DNA of 64,000 nt from Agapanthus africanus (taxonomy: Eukaryota > Streptophyta > Magnoliopsida > Asparagales > Amaryllidaceae), in assembly GCA_030015575.1 (NCBI GenBank), contig CM057337.1, forward strand, positions 291,486,044-291,550,043, read 5' to 3'. The translations under genes were made by a program, and so were the position numbers. Every line of letters begins with the position of its first letter. Position 1 is the first letter of the stretch. The notes below the pieces were generated by a model. That model was not told where the DNA came from. It did no database searches and saw only the letters and a program-made list of their open reading frames with translations. Below are positions 1 through 12,205 of the stretch, one piece after another.

Positions 1-371
1 TAGCCAATTAGATTAGGGTGTTCACCTCATTAGAGAGAGAGAGAGAGCTTTAGTTATAGAAACTTTGAGGTAGATCATCGGAGAAAAGGAAGACTACAAG
101 CTTGCATGGATCGTTCGAGTTGTGGAGCCTCTCTTGAGTCCGTGAGATCGTGGATCGCGGTGAAGGGACTTCTACTCGGAGCTTATGAAGCGAAGGAGCG
201 GACTACAAAGGTTGTAATCCCTTACTCTTAGTTGTAAAGATGTTTACTTGCATGTTAAACCCTAATTATCTAGAAAAGATCCCGGCTTTGGGTTGTTCGG
301 CACGTCTAAATTTTAATTCGGGCATGGTTGATGCCTTATTTACCCTTGTAAGAGTGCCTAGGAACCATACA
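1..371 (+). mobile_element. Element K: 3' end of a copia LTR
   Basis: This is the right-hand part of a plus-strand LTR. It resembles the 3' ends of the other LTRs here: a 'GGTTGATGCC' block, then 'GTGCCTAGGAACC' and a terminal ...CATACA at 371. No primer-binding site follows. The sequence instead switches at once to a minus-strand LTR (L) with a likely target AATCT at 372-376. K is therefore a 3' LTR or a solo LTR inserted in L. Its left part lies outside the window. A short GA run sits near its left edge. Confidence 0.75.
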
Positions 372-1493
372 AATCTAATACGGTATCACATACATGTATT
401 GTTCTCGGTCCCGCACATATTACATATGTGCTCCTACTCCATTTTGCCTGAGCCAGGAAACCTCTGTATAGGACTCTAAAGAATCGTCAATAAGCCGGCA
501 GTAGGTGATGATCATATCAAACACCCACAAGCTGCAAGCGGTCAGCTAAATGTAACAGCCACCCAGGTATTGAGCAATCAGAAGATCAACAAGCAAGCCT
601 GTACATTCTCCTGCGAATCCAATCAGTAACACTCCCTTACAGTCCGGTCTCTTCGTCAGATATGTCGCATATCTCGCCTAGGGGTGGTAATGTCAGACCC
701 CAGTAGTTTGATAAGTCGTGTCGATATGAGGTATATAACAGTACGAGAAACTACTTATAACACTTACCAGTAAATCTCAGCAAGCCTGGTAAGGGATTTC
801 CAGTTATAGCCAATCGAACACAGCGCAGCATCAACTCCCTATACCGGGAGAGATGAAACCCCTCCTATCGCTCATTGCCTCCATGTGATTCGGGACTGTA
901 CCCAAAAGCCACCGTTTTGCACGCCCTCTTGGACGTGGTATGATCGAAATCAAAGCATAGTAGGAATCTCACAAGACTTGATCTCGGGTCTACAGACTAA
1001 CCTGTACCAGTGTCTGCAGAGAACTGCCATATGATGTGAGGTATAATACTATCTGGGAGTTCTCGGCGAGTCCGTCCAGTGTACCCAGTCTCCACTGAGC
1101 ACCCGTATACCTTCTCTGATGTCAAACACCAATGGATATGGGATCATCCATCGCCTATCATATGGGTCAAGAAGCGCATACGCTAGTCTACTCTGGAGTA
1201 TCGATGCCCTGTCTCGGTACTCCCACGACTAGGAACATTTGAAGGATGTACTTGGCGACTACACTGTGCCCACTAGTATGATTTGCATCATAGTCCTGGT
1301 AGTCAAGTACTCATCCTAAGGGCTTTATCAACATGTAACATAGAGACAATCAGAGTACATGTTAAGATAAAGAGCAACCAGATAGCATACTATCATGTCG
1401 AGCAAGAAAGTCCTACCTATATATGTCCAAGCATCCACTACAATATACATCGCATGTACAGTAATGGCCTCTAGGGCATCCATATAACTAACA
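372..1493 (-). mobile_element. Element L: 5' part of a minus-strand copia LTR
   Basis: Read on the minus strand, this begins TGTTAG at 1493 and carries the family box TGCCCTAGAGGCC. It then follows the usual LTR order seen in B and G, including a GTATCGA/TCGATAC-type stem-loop. It breaks off at 372, where K is inserted. The rest of L, and any internal region, lies left of the window. L abuts the leader of F at 1494, so it probably landed inside F's leader. Confidence 0.75.
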
Positions 1494-1738
1494 CCCCCGC
1501 TCTGTCGTTAGTTCGGTAACCTAACGGGTGATGATGGAGCCTAGTGGCGAATGCGGATGGCATATACGTACATCATTTTTTCGATCTTTTCTGGTGTCAT
1601 TAATTGATGGGACTACGTTGATTCAGATGAATGCAAGGAAAACAGAACTATTCGTTGTTGTTGGAACAAATTTTCAAAAGCTGTTATTACAAGGAAGTTT
1701 TCTTTTGTTTTGCGCAGCGGTATTCGGTTATGAATATC

Positions 1739-1934
1739 CAGCACCTCATTCGACGAGGCAAGAGCCGAAATCCCCTCACCGAGAGTGACCTCTTGGGCAG
1801 AAGTTTGCGTCAGAGTAATAACTTCACTACAGTCGATTACTTTTTTTCTTTGCATCATGATATTTAGTTGGGAATATCCTGCACCTCATTCCACGAGGAA
1901 AGATCCGTGATCCCTTCATCGGGAGTGACCTCTT
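1739..1934 (+). repeat. Duplicated leader module, element F (2 units)
   Basis: Two copies (about 1739-1794 and 1880-1934) of a block reading CACCTCATTCGACGAGG, then a TCCC..GGGA hairpin and GTGACCTCTT. Each unit can fold as CCTC/GAGG followed by TCCC/GGGA. The second F unit has a C instead of G in the loop. The same pair occurs in B, E and I, singly in G, and not in gag-bearing A. Confidence 0.7.
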
Positions 1935-2072
1935 TAGGAAAGGTTTTCGCCACTATATATTTGTAAAAAGCTATCTGGTTCCTTCAACGATATCAAGTTC
2001 ATTACGTTAAAGGTTTTTCTCTAAAAACCATTCGTAGCCCTCCGTCATTTCAGACGGGTAGCACTTAGTATT

Positions 2073-2285
2073 CATGCTATGTTTGTTGACCTTCGTCAAG
2101 GCATAGTGTATGGTAGCTGCTTCTTACTTTTCTGTTGCATAGAAAAATGCGTCGGTTTGGGACAGTCGTACTACTTTTTGGCCTACGTCAAGGGTATGTA
2201 CAGGTGGGTTCAAATTGACCTGGACAATGACGGGTAGAACTTGACATGTGCCTTATGATTTGTTGACCTTCGTCAAGGTCATAAG
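2073..2285 (+). other. Three-hairpin leader domain, element F
   Basis: Three stem-loops, at about 2073-2113, 2168-2201 and 2252-2285. Each is capped by a TTGAC..GTCAA-type mini-stem. The first has arms CTATG/CATAG, the second GTAC-TAC/GTA-GTAC, and the third CTTATGA/TCATAAG. The first and third caps are identical (TTGAC-CTTC-GTCAA) and the second is TTGGC-CTAC-GTCAA. The outer stem of hairpin 1 has decayed in this copy. Confidence 0.75.
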
Positions 2286-2571
2286 AGCATGGGGTAAAAA
2301 TCATATCGGGAGTTTCAAACATAAAGGAAACTTGCCAGGCTTGCGCTTACCTTCTGGAGTGTGATAACTTGAGTAGATTCCATCAGCTTATCATGCGATG
2401 AGAGTTGGATCCCGATTCCCACTGATCAGTTGGTTTACTCCTCGGTGATTTTAGATGGTCCCGACTAATTCTTCTTTTGGGTTTGGAGGAGAATTCGAGG
2501 AAACAGTGGGAGCCATCCTGATTAGATAAAGTGATTAACCATTCTGATCTAGGTCAGAGTGCATGCTGAGT

Positions 2572-2599
2572 GTTTCTTTTCTCTCTCTCTCTTTGGCAG
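2572..2599 (+). promoter_or_regulatory. Pyrimidine tract with AG before coding start, element F
   Basis: A long T/C run ending in GGCAG lies immediately before the coding start position. All five coding-region starts in the window (F, A, B, G, E) have this arrangement, which looks like a plant 3' splice site. Use as an acceptor is inferred. Confidence 0.45.
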
Positions 2600-2677
2600 C
2601 GACTATAGCCCGACCCTAGACTATAACACAGTAACAAAGTTAACCGAACATTCTTAAAACAATGACTTTTGGATTGT

Positions 2678-3472
2678 CAGAGTTGCATACTTCATTCCCA
2701 CTGCTACTTTTACCCTTTTCTTTTCTCCGGAACATTCTGTATCACTACGAAGATCCACATTTATTAGATATGACCATCGTATAGTTACATACGAACTCGA
2801 AGAAACTTGTTTCAGATTCGAGCTTGGTTTACGGTTCTGGAGAAAATGAATCGGACTATTCAGTTGTCTTTTCCTTTTACCTTCTCTCAGGTAGTGAGGG
2901 CACCAAGGATTAGGAGAGGGTACACCTATTATGCTTATTGGATTGTCTTCTTCCAAACCATAGGCAGGTGCCAAACGGTGGGGAAAAAAGAAAACCATTT
3001 ACCCGAAGGGTGGTGTACATGAGGTAATAAGTAAAGACAAAATAAAGGGATTTGAAAGAGAGCAAAGTAAATTGCGACAACTATTATTCACGACCAAACC
3101 GCCTATTTCAATGCCACTCCTACTTCACCTTTGAATATCTCCAGAACACCCCGTATCACTACGAAGATCCAAATTTATAGGATTATCCATCGTATATTTA
3201 TATACAAAATCGATGGAACTTGTTCCAGTTCAGGACAAATAGAATAAGGATTATTCAGTTGTGTTTTATTTTTACCTTCTCTCAGGTTGCAAGTACTCCT
3301 AGGATTATGATAGTACGCCTATTACTCTTATTGGATAATCTTCTTCCAAACCATAGGCTGGTGCCCAACGGTAAGGAAGGAAGAAAACCATTTAGCCTAA
3401 GTGTGGTGTAAAGAAGGTAATGAGTAAAGACAAATAAAGGGATTTGGAGAGATAGCAAGGAAATATACGGTT
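2678..3472 (+). repeat. Tandem direct duplication of about 400 bp, element F
   Basis: Two diverged units (about 2678-3075 and 3095-3472) share blocks such as GTATCACTACGAAGATCC, TACCTTCTCTCAGGT and TAAAGGGATTTG at the same spacing of about 395-414 bp. The block lies where gag or the start of pol should be, and I see no homology to either. Both units give short related frames on both strands, none intact. Its origin is unknown. Confidence 0.7.
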
Positions 3473-3479
3473 ACAGTCA

Positions 3480-5598
3480 TGAATCTGGATAATGGAAATG
3501 GCATTACTAGGAATACCCGGCTACCCCTTCGAAACATTTTCATGTTTCATTTTCACTATGCATTGTTAATTGAAAACTGATTTCCTAATTAGATCCTTAT
3601 TACAAGGGTATGTATTTACCAAGTTTGATTTTCACATCTGTGCGGTCTTACAGATGATGAGTGGTTAGGTGATTATATCCTCTTTATATCGAAATTCGTT
3701 GTAATTGGTGATATTTGAGTAAATCACCTGGGGTTTTGCCTGATGGCAAATATTTGGTTTTGAATATCCGTTGTTATGCACCAATTTCAAACTGTTATAT
3801 CTGTATGTTTATTTTATAAAGTGAGATATAACGTTTTGAAATTGTGTCCATGACATTTACCTATATCAGTTGTTGGTTAGGGAAGGAGCATTAAACAGCG
3901 GTATAATTCTTTTTAACCATAGTACAGTTTTCAACCTACGACACACAGGATTTGAGTTATTCAACTCAGGGGACTTATACAAAGTATTGTATGTTTTCCA
4001 GTGTCCATTAGGACAAAGGGGTTGGTACTCGTACTATATTCTGTTTACTTGTGATTTCTTTAGTTTTTAGACAATTGTTTCATAGAAATACAAGATCCAA
4101 GTTTTGAGAAGTTATAGGTATAAGAATAAAGTAGAGAACCATATGTTGCAAGTATCAGGGTTCTTCAGGGTGATCGAAGATGTAGATACTTGTGTTTGGT
4201 ATTCAGTTGATAGTAATTGTTTTGAGTACTTGCTTCCCTTTCAGTTTACTCAAATTTGGATGCACTCCTAGTTGAGTAATGCTAATCGGCCTCTTTCCAT
4301 TTACTTGACATGCACTGGAGACAGCTGCATGATTTGAATCTGGTTCCAATTAAATTAGTGCCTCTATTTCTATATTGTATATAAAATGGTTCATATCTTA
4401 ACGATGTTAAAGTATATGGAGTTGTCCGGCTTATGCTTAAAACCAGAATCTGGATAACTCAAGGCACATTTCTATAATGGCAGTTTGTGGGTTATCCCGG
4501 GCTATGACGAGGGTTAACTCTCTACCATCTGGAAGATTAATAGTGATATTGTTGATGACTCGCCACAGTTTTTGTAAAATGGATTTTTTCAGAAAACAGT
4601 AGTGGGAGTATGGTAGAACTGGAAGTGATTCTAGAACCACAAACGATTACTGAAAATTTAATAGAACCTAAAGATTCAATCGGGTTTGACATTCCATTGG
4701 CCACTTCGCAGATATGGTGGGCAACCTCAGGCGTCCTAGAGGTAGTTCGGTATCCTCAAAGACGGTGATAGGGAGGTTCTTATTTACCCAAACTTTCCAT
4801 TACTGTTGTTCTAGTCTATGAGACCCGGCAGGAGGATGAGTATAGCATCGTTCTAAACTAGCTTTAGAAGTGCACGTGTATATGAATCTGCCAGATGGTT
4901 GTTGTAGTCTGTGGGAGCAGCGGAAGCATAGTGGACAAGTAGCTTGTGTCTATTTATAAACTAAAGCAAGTATAGCGGAGGTAGATCATCTATTTTTGAT
5001 GTGACAGTCAAAGGCTTTGACTTCATCAGAATAGGAGATGGATCTGTTAAGAAAGTAGTAGGGTGTGATGTCCAGGTATTTGGATGACATACACTTTGTT
5101 GGAAGTGAAATTCCTACACTACGATCGGTTATACTGTGGTTGTCACATAGTGGTTTCTCCACATAGGACAGGATATTATATCTGGCATTCTGGTTACTAG
5201 ATCTATGGTTTTAGATCTAGATTTGGGTAGTTTCCTAATCTGGGTATTTAGACAGTATTCTAAAGGTATTTTAGAATGGCCGACTCTTGGCATGGTGGTG
5301 TACCTACAGGTGATGGAGCCACCCTCTCTAAAGGTGTCTTACAGACTAAAGGGGCGAGGGATGTGCATGATTGGCATATCGCTTGCTTAGGCAATTGAGT
5401 CAATCATGAGATGTTAAGTACCACACCAAATATTGTTTTTTCACTAGTTGCAATAAGTTTATATATTAATCCAATCCTGGAGAAACGTTCGGAAGCATTT
5501 TATGAACATAAGTGGATGTTCTAAAGATATGGTAATGGCAAACTCCTTTGGGAGACGGTTATCATTCCAGGCTTCCATGGTGACCTGGATGACAGAGT
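3480..5598 (+). pseudogene. Element F: decayed pol, first part
   Basis: This is a remnant of the copia polyprotein with no frame longer than about 70 codons. Homology to the intact E pol is recognisable at about 3640-3800 (pre-integrase segment), 3887-3960 (matching the NGIYVLNQN stretch), 4600-4740 (linker between integrase and RT) and 4900-5390 (RT, around GGGAGCAGCGG and the YVDD region). The integrase core is largely gone. An in-frame TAG at 5164-5166, in the segment that reads FSMKDLG in E, is shared with B. The copy is cut at 5598 by A and resumes at 26375. Confidence 0.75.
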
Positions 5599-7746
5599 TG
5601 TAAGTCCATGCTACCACTCCCGGTACTTTCGGGCATGCGGAATTTGGTGAAAAACAATTTTCTTAGAGGTGGTAACATGGACTCAAAACCGGATCTTTGT
5701 TAAACATCTAACTAATAACCTAACTACGAGTTGCTAACTACTCGGTTAGGGGGTTATACCTTTCTTTTTCTCGAACTCCTTCGTCTTCAAGCTTCGATGG
5801 TCGTCTGAATCGGCTTCTCCCCGTCGTCTCCTTGCGCCGAAGATAGATCCACCTGAAAGCTTCAACCTTTGGCTCCTTCATCGAACTTTGAAGAAACTAG
5901 TTCACTCGGTTTGCTAAACCTTGTGAACTAGAGTGAGTAGAGAAGAGTTTGTATGGGATTTTATCTATGGTTCTTGGTTCTCAACTCATGAGACAAGTGA
6001 ACCATAGAATCAAGAGAGGGAGAGCAAGAGGAGGAAGATGAGAGCTCAAGAACAATAGAGAGAATGAGCATGAAAGAATGAGAGAAGACTTTTCTCTCTT
6101 GGCTCTCATAATCCAAAACCATCATCACAAAAATAATAATCAAGTATTGTGTAAAATGGTTCAAGTCAAAATGGCTAAATCATTTCATGCACTCATTTCT
6201 CACAAAAGAAACAAGCAAGTAAAAAGACTTTGCCATGAAATGATAGCCATTGTCATCATGATGGTCAACTAGTCCAACCTAGTCAACCGGTCCACAAAGT
6301 CAACAAGTCAACAAAGTCAACCCCTCAACAACCATATCACCACAATACTTAATTAATATTATTGTTAATCATATATCATATTCTCATTAGGGTTGAGCAA
6401 AAAGTCAATAGTCAACTGTCAACGGTCAACGACCCTAATGAGAATCCTCTGCCACTGTCTCTCCGTCAACTGTGCATACACACCCGCATCCGCGTTCCGA
6501 GGTACACGAATGCATACTGGATAAATCCAATCCCAAAAGGTACACTAGGATCTGGCTTAAACCAAAGCCCGCTAGTGTAAACTGTCCGGACACTGTACGT
6601 GCATAAGTGCACGGATGTGACTGAACCCTGTCGCAAAACCATGCGACCTGCCGCAAAACCATGCGACCTCTACTCTTTTGCCTAAAGGCGAATAGCTTTC
6701 TGTGTGGGACTTTAAAGACTCGACACTATACTGGCAGTGGGTTTAACCACAGACCGCAAGCGGCACTAGCTATGCGTAACGGTCCCCAGGTAGATGCCGA
6801 CAAGAAGACTGACGAGGCGAAACCCATCTGAACTCCTACTGAGCCTGAATGTGACATTCTCCGTACAGTCCGGTCTGTTCGTCTGATACATCGCATGGCG
6901 GGCCTAGGGGGCGGTAAACGTCAGTCCCCCAATAGCGGTACAAGTTGTGTCGGAGTGAAGCCCAAAACACCCTGAGATAACACTGGAAGCCTACCAGTAT
7001 ATCTCGTTTGCCCTGGCCAGGGACTACTCGTGTAATGGCTCTCCTAGACACAGCGCGATGTTAACCCCCAATACCGGGAGAGACGAATCCTGTCTAACCG
7101 TCACTGCCTCCAAGTGCTTCGGGACTGCACCCAACTACCACCTGTTTGCACGACTCCTTTTAGCCGTGGTAGGGTAGTAATCAAAGTACAGTGGGAACAC
7201 ACTCGAGGCGAGGTGACAGTGTCAAGTCAGCGGACTAAGCTGTACTCATGTCACCTGGGAACTGATAACTGACGATAGGCATAATACCAACTAGTCAATT
7301 CCCGGCGAGTCCTGTCCAGTGTACTCGTAACACAACGAGCACCTGCATACTCTCTCAAGTACGACGTACCGACGGCTGTGGGACAGACCGTCTCCCACAC
7401 TGGGATGAGAAGCACATGCGCTAGTCTACTCCGGAGTATCGATGCCCTGTCTCGATAGTCCTGCGACCAGGGACCTGCATATGGATGTGCTTATAGATTA
7501 CCAAGCCCCACTAGTGTGACTGCCATCACAACGCTGGTAATCAAGCAAAGATCCTAAGGGCTCCACTAATGTGTATAGGCGATATACTAAAATAAACACA
7601 TGTACACATTGAAGTGGAAACAAACCAAGTAGCATACTACTATTTTGAGCAAGATTGTATATACAAGGTGAATATCCCAAGCTTCCATTAAGTAATATAC
7701 AAACTAGTATGATACAGTAATGGCCTCTAGGGCATATACACTAACA
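5599..7746 (-). repeat. Element A: 3' LTR
   Basis: 2148 bp. On the minus strand it runs TGTTAG...CTTACA and begins with the TGCCCTAGAGGCC box right after the polypurine tract. It ends at 5599 next to the AGAGT target duplication. It matches 13812-15161 plus 25567-26369. Confidence 0.95.
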
Positions 7747-7757
7747 ATCTCCTACTT
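7747..7757 (-). other. Element A: polypurine tract
   Basis: On the minus strand AAGTAGGAGAT directly abuts the 3' LTR. It is the usual plus-strand primer site for this family. The preceding TAGTGCA is also conserved in the other copies. Confidence 0.85.
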
Positions 7758-7760
7758 GCA

Positions 7761-8057
7761 CTAAGGCCATGTACTGGCGTATCGAAGACCTATCATCTCG
7801 ATCAGCCGCTCGAACTGAGTCTGGGGCAAGGCCTTGGTGAATGGATCTACAGTGTTATCTTCTGAAGCGACTCTCCGAACATCGATCTCCTGGCGATCCA
7901 CGATCTCCCTGATCAGGTGACACCGCCTCAAGATGTGTCTGGATCTCTGATGGGACCTGGGTTCCTTCGCTAAAGCTATAGCCCCGTTGTTGTCGCAATA
8001 CAGAGGTATTGGATCAACAATGGACGGAACCACCTGAAGCTCTTTCAAGAACTTCCT
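7761..8057 (-). pseudogene. Element A: RNase H C-terminal part
   Basis: The last 99 codons of pol, ending at the normal stop just before the polypurine tract. The fragment holds YCDNNGA (RNase H active-site Asp) and the terminal DPFTKALPQ segment. It is cut off from the upstream frame by a TAG at 8058-8060, where E has a Trp codon (TGG). The frame is otherwise intact, so the break looks recent. Confidence 0.85.
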
Positions 8058-9368
8058 CATCTAGACAGCTTCTTTTGCGGCATCAGATGCAGCGTTGTAT
8101 TCCGCTTCCATCGTCGAGTCTGCAACGGTTTCCTGTTTGGAACTCTTCCAACACACCGCCCCTCCATTGAGGGTAAAGACAAAACCCGACATGGACTTGG
8201 AATCATCCTTGTCACTCTGGAAGCTGGAGTCAGTAAAGGCCTCGATCTGGAGGTCTTTTCCGCCATACACCAAGAACATCTCCTTAGTCCTTCTCAGGTA
8301 CTTGAGAATGTTCTTTACTGCTATCCAGTGTTTCTCCCCAGGGTTTGACTGATACCGGCTTACCACACTCAGTGCATAAGCTACATCCGGTCTGGTACAC
8401 AACATCACATACATTATAGAGCCTACCGCAGAAGCGTAGGGTATAATAGACATGCGATCCCTCTCCAAATCAGTCTTGGGAGACATCTCTTTAGAGAGGG
8501 TGATCCCGTGACAAGCCGGTAGGTTACCCCGCTTGGAATCTTCCATACTGAATCTTTTCATTATGGTGTCGATGTACCTGGACTGTGAAAGTCCTAATAT
8601 CCTCTTGGATCTATCACGATGGATCCGGATCCCCACGATGTATGAGGCATCACCCAGGTCTTTCATGGAGAACCTATGTGACAAGAACCCCTTGACAGAT
8701 TGTAGCATAGGAATGTCATTTCCTATTAAGAGAATGTCATCCACGTACAAAACGAGGAATACTACAGTTCTTGCTACAAATCTACAATAGATGCATGGTT
8801 CATCTGGATTTTTGATAAAGCCAAATTCCTTGACCGTCTCATCAAAACAGATGTTCCAACTCCGCGATGCCTGCTTTAGTCCATAGATGGACTGAAGCAA
8901 CTTGCACACCTTTCCGCTGCTCCCACTCTGAATGAAACCCTCTGGTTGGTCCATATAGACACACTCCTCTAAATTTCCATTTAGAAAAGCGGTCTTTACA
9001 TCCATTTGCCAGATCTCATAATCGTGGAAGGCAGCAATGGCAAGAAGGATCCGAATGGATTTCAGCATAGCCACTGGAGAAAAGGTTTCGTCATAGTCCA
9101 AGCCAGGTCTTTGACGGAAACCCTTTGCAACAAGTCTAGCTTTATAGGTCTCAACCTGTCCATCTACACCAATCTTCCTTTTGAAGATCCACTTGTATTC
9201 TACGGGTTTTACCCCGTCTGGAGCAATGTCCAACGTCCATACTTTGTTGGTGTACATGGACTCCATTTCGGTCCGCATTGCATCCAGCAATTTTACTGAG
9301 TCAACGCTCTGAACGGCCTGCTGGAAGCTAGTAGGCTCATCATAATCTATGATGCAATCCTCTCTATC
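8058..9368 (-). pseudogene. Element A: RT and RNase H N-terminal part
   Basis: An open stretch of more than 400 codons encoding reverse transcriptase, with DVKTAFLNG (first catalytic Asp) and YVDDILL (catalytic pair), then the RNase H start with TDSSF and STMEAEY. It is close to the E protein over RT. Upstream it meets a one-base deletion near 9368 in a run of Gs, and downstream it ends at TAG 8058-8060. Apart from these lesions the catalytic residues look intact. It is not a gene with its own start. Confidence 0.85.
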
Positions 9369-9841
9369 CCGTCTATGAGAAAACCGTAGTATCTCTCGGG
9401 CGGATGAGACTGCCTACTACTCCTGCGGAGCGGCGTAGGAATGTCCTGTTCTTTTGAACCCTCTGGTTCCACTAAACTTTCAGTAATAGTCTGTGGTTCT
9501 GGAATTTCTTCCAGTTCTACTGCGCTCCCACTTATTTCCTTTTCTAAGAACCGGTGTTCTAGAAAGTGGGCATGACGAGAAACAATAACTTTTTGTTCCT
9601 CTTCGCAATAGAAGAAATATCCCTTGGAGTTCTTTGGATATCCCACAAACTTACACTGTACTGAGCGTGCCTCGAGCTTGTCCGCATGCTGCTTTTTGAC
9701 AAAAGCTGGACTTCCCCATGTCTTAATGTGATTAAGATGGGGCCTCTTCCCACACCACATTTCATATGGTGTGGTAGGCACAGTCTTAGTGGGAACTCGG
9801 TTCAAAAGGTACGCAGCTGATTCTAGCGCATACCCCAAGAA
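9369..9841 (-). pseudogene. Element A: integrase C-terminal part and linker
   Basis: This continues the polyprotein after a premature TGA at 9842-9844. It encodes the integrase C-terminal segment (AAYLLNRVPTK, KTWGSPAFVK, FVGYPKNSKGY) and the acidic linker with PPERYYGFL. A neighbouring Trp in SFWG has become Leu. It is closed by the -1 frameshift near 9368. Confidence 0.8.
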
Positions 9842-11710
9842 TGATCACGGTAACTCAGCGTTACTCATCACGGACCGTACCATATCCAATAGGGTGCGGT
9901 TCCGTCTCTCCAATACACCGTTATGTTGCGGAGTGTATGGAGGAGTAAGCCGAGAGAGAATTCCGTTCTCTTTTAAATAGTCCAGGAACTCGGCACTCAA
10001 GTATTCACCACCTCGATCCGATCTTAGGATCTTGATACTTTTGCCGGTTTGTTTTTCTACTTCATTCTTATATTCCTGGAATTTTCCAAAGGCTTCGGAC
10101 TTATGTTTCATTAAGAAGACATAACCGTACCTTGAAAAGTCATCCGTAAAAGTAATGAAGTAAGAATAACCGCTTCGCGCATGTGTAGACCTTGGACCGC
10201 ACACGTCGCTGTGTACGAGTCCCAAGAGCTCGCTCGCTCTTACTCCGCGTCCAATGAACGGAGACTTTGTCATCTTTCCTTTGAGACAGTATTGATAAGT
10301 GTCATACGATTGATATTCGAACGCATTCAAATATCCTTCTGTATGTAACTTCGTCAACCTTCTCTCATTGATGTGACCCAGTCTATAATGCCACAAGAAA
10401 GTCTGATTTATTTCCGGAGACTTTCTTTTGTGTGTTTTCTGGACATTGAAAATCTGTGGTTGGTTTAATACGTATATACCATTGCTTAATGTACCTGACC
10501 CAATCAAAACTTGATTAAGGTGAATGTTTACAACATTACTTACAAACGCAAATTCATAACCTTCTTTAGAAACTAAAGATACAGAAATGATATTACAAGT
10601 TGCGTTGGGTACAAAAAAGCAATTACGCAAAACCAAAACATGTCCATCTGACATTCCTAGGTGATAGTCCCCCACAGCTTTAGCATCCATGCTAGCTCCG
10701 TTCGCAACTCTGAGGGTCATGTCACCTGCTTTCAAAACAATACGGTTTCTCAACGCCTGCAAAGAATTACAGATATGAGATCCTGATCCGGTATCCAATA
10801 CCCAGGAAGTAGAGTTTATTGAAAGACAGTTTTCAATAACATACACACCTGAAGCTGAAGCTGCAACCTGCTTCAATTCCTGTGTTCTGGCCTTCCAGGC
10901 CCTGCAATCATTCTTCCAGTGTCCTCTCTTATGACAATAGAAGCATTCTTCCTTATCCACAAGCTTCCCCGCTTTCTTTGTTGCTTTAGCTTTTCCCTTC
11001 GTATCCACTTTACTAACACCGCCTCTTGGTTTGGCGGGGGCTTTCTTCTTCTTTCCCTTGGCTTTCGCCTTGGACCTAGAAGAAGATGATCCTCCTACAA
11101 ACAAAGTGGATGTTTTCCTACCTTTCTGTAGGGTGCCCTCTGCGCTCCTCAGCATGTTGAGGAGCTCTGAAAGTTCAACTTCTTTTTCTTGTAAGTTGAA
11201 GTTCAGTATAAACTGGGCGTAAGTGGAAGGAAGGGACTGGAGAACTAAGTCCATATAGAGCTCACTCTCCAATGTGGTCCCTAGGTCCGCGAGCTCCTCA
11301 ATGTAGCCGATCATCTTAAGCACGTGTTCTGCTACTGATGATCCGACGGCCATCCTTGCCGAAAATAACTTTTTCGACGCTTCGTATCTTGCGATACGAG
11401 ATTGCTCTCCATACAGTTCTTTTGTATGAAGAAATATGGATTCCAAGTCCATATTCTCGTGCCTCCTCTGATGTTCATTGTCCATAGAGGCAAGTACGAG
11501 GCATATGGCCTTCGCGCTATCAATCTCCCAAGTTTTACGGATTTCCTTATCTGCGACGCTGGAAGTGGGACCAGGGACAGGGGGAGCTTTGGTGGTAAGA
11601 AGATACCCCAGCTTGTCGTAAGTGATTGCCATCTTGACATTCCTGAGCCAATCTTTGTAGTTTGGCCCTGTCAATATGTTTTTATCTAGGAGTAACTTAA
11701 GTCCAGTCAT
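9842..11710 (-). pseudogene. Element A: Gag, protease and integrase N-terminal part
   Basis: The only near-complete gag in the window. The chosen start is ATG at 11708-11710, just inside the pyrimidine-AG signal; the frame is open a few codons further. Numbering from this Met, residues 1-200 are the copia-type Gag core. A Lys-rich basic tract follows, then a CX2CX4HX4C zinc knuckle at about 256-269 (CFYCHKRGHWKNDC), protease DTG at about 306-308, and integrase with the HHCC zinc and DDE motifs. The first zinc Cys of integrase is Tyr here (TYQYC where E has TCQSC). The frame ends at a premature TGA at 9842-9844. Gag itself appears undamaged, so A may have supplied Gag in trans until recently. 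Confidence 0.9.
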
Positions 11711-11722
11711 GTCGATTGGTCG

Positions 11723-11748
11723 CTGCAATTAGGAGAGAGAAGAAACAC
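11723..11748 (-). promoter_or_regulatory. Pyrimidine tract with AG before gag, element A
   Basis: On the minus strand a TTCTTCTCTCTCC run is followed by AATTGCAG, about a dozen bases before the gag ATG. It resembles a 3' splice site. Function is inferred. Confidence 0.45.
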
Positions 11749-12205
11749 TCAGCTTGATGCTCTTGCAAGTTTAGAATGGTTTTTAGTTTGTCTAAACAGG
11801 ATGGCTCCCACTGTTTCTCGAATCCCTCCTCAAACCAAAAAGGAAGAATTAGTCAGGATCAATCTCACCGTACAATACTTGCTTAACCGTTCAGCCAGGC
11901 CAGTGTTGGTACTTCGAGGGAGGTTTTCCAACGCTTTCGCGAAGTTCCTTAATTAAATAACCTCTTTTCCCTGAGGGCGTAGCCCCGCTAATACCTTTCT
12001 AGACACCTACTTGGTTTATAGCATTGATCGTTAAGTGAGAAATTTCCCGAGGAGTAGCATATACTCACAGTAGGATCGGGATCCAAATATCATCGCGTGA
12101 CGAAACTGAAGGAATCCTACCAGAATCAACACACTCCAAGTGGTATGCAAATCTAGCAAGTTTTAGTACTTATGAAACTCCCGATGTGGATTTTTGCCCC
12201 ATGCT

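Larger units (their letters stand above)
1494..2606 (+). mobile_element. Element F: distal 5' leader (non-coding)
   Basis: This matches the second half of the E leader (43560-44845) in order: a GC-rich block with a GTTAG..CTAAC hairpin, a duplicated module, three hairpins, then a pyrimidine tract. The proximal leader, primer-binding site and 5' LTR of F are missing on the left, where L joins. Short open frames here are not conserved between copies and I do not call them genes. Confidence 0.75.

Noticed and set aside
35..50. GA microsatellite at the left edge
   Set aside because: A short simple repeat inside an LTR, with no further significance seen.
2654..2998. 114-codon minus-strand frame in F
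   Set aside because: It sits in the tandem duplication. The second unit has stops in the matching frame and no family was recognised.
9006..9299. Plus-strand frames over A pol
   Set aside because: Antisense shadows of the RT region, explained by codon bias of the real strand.
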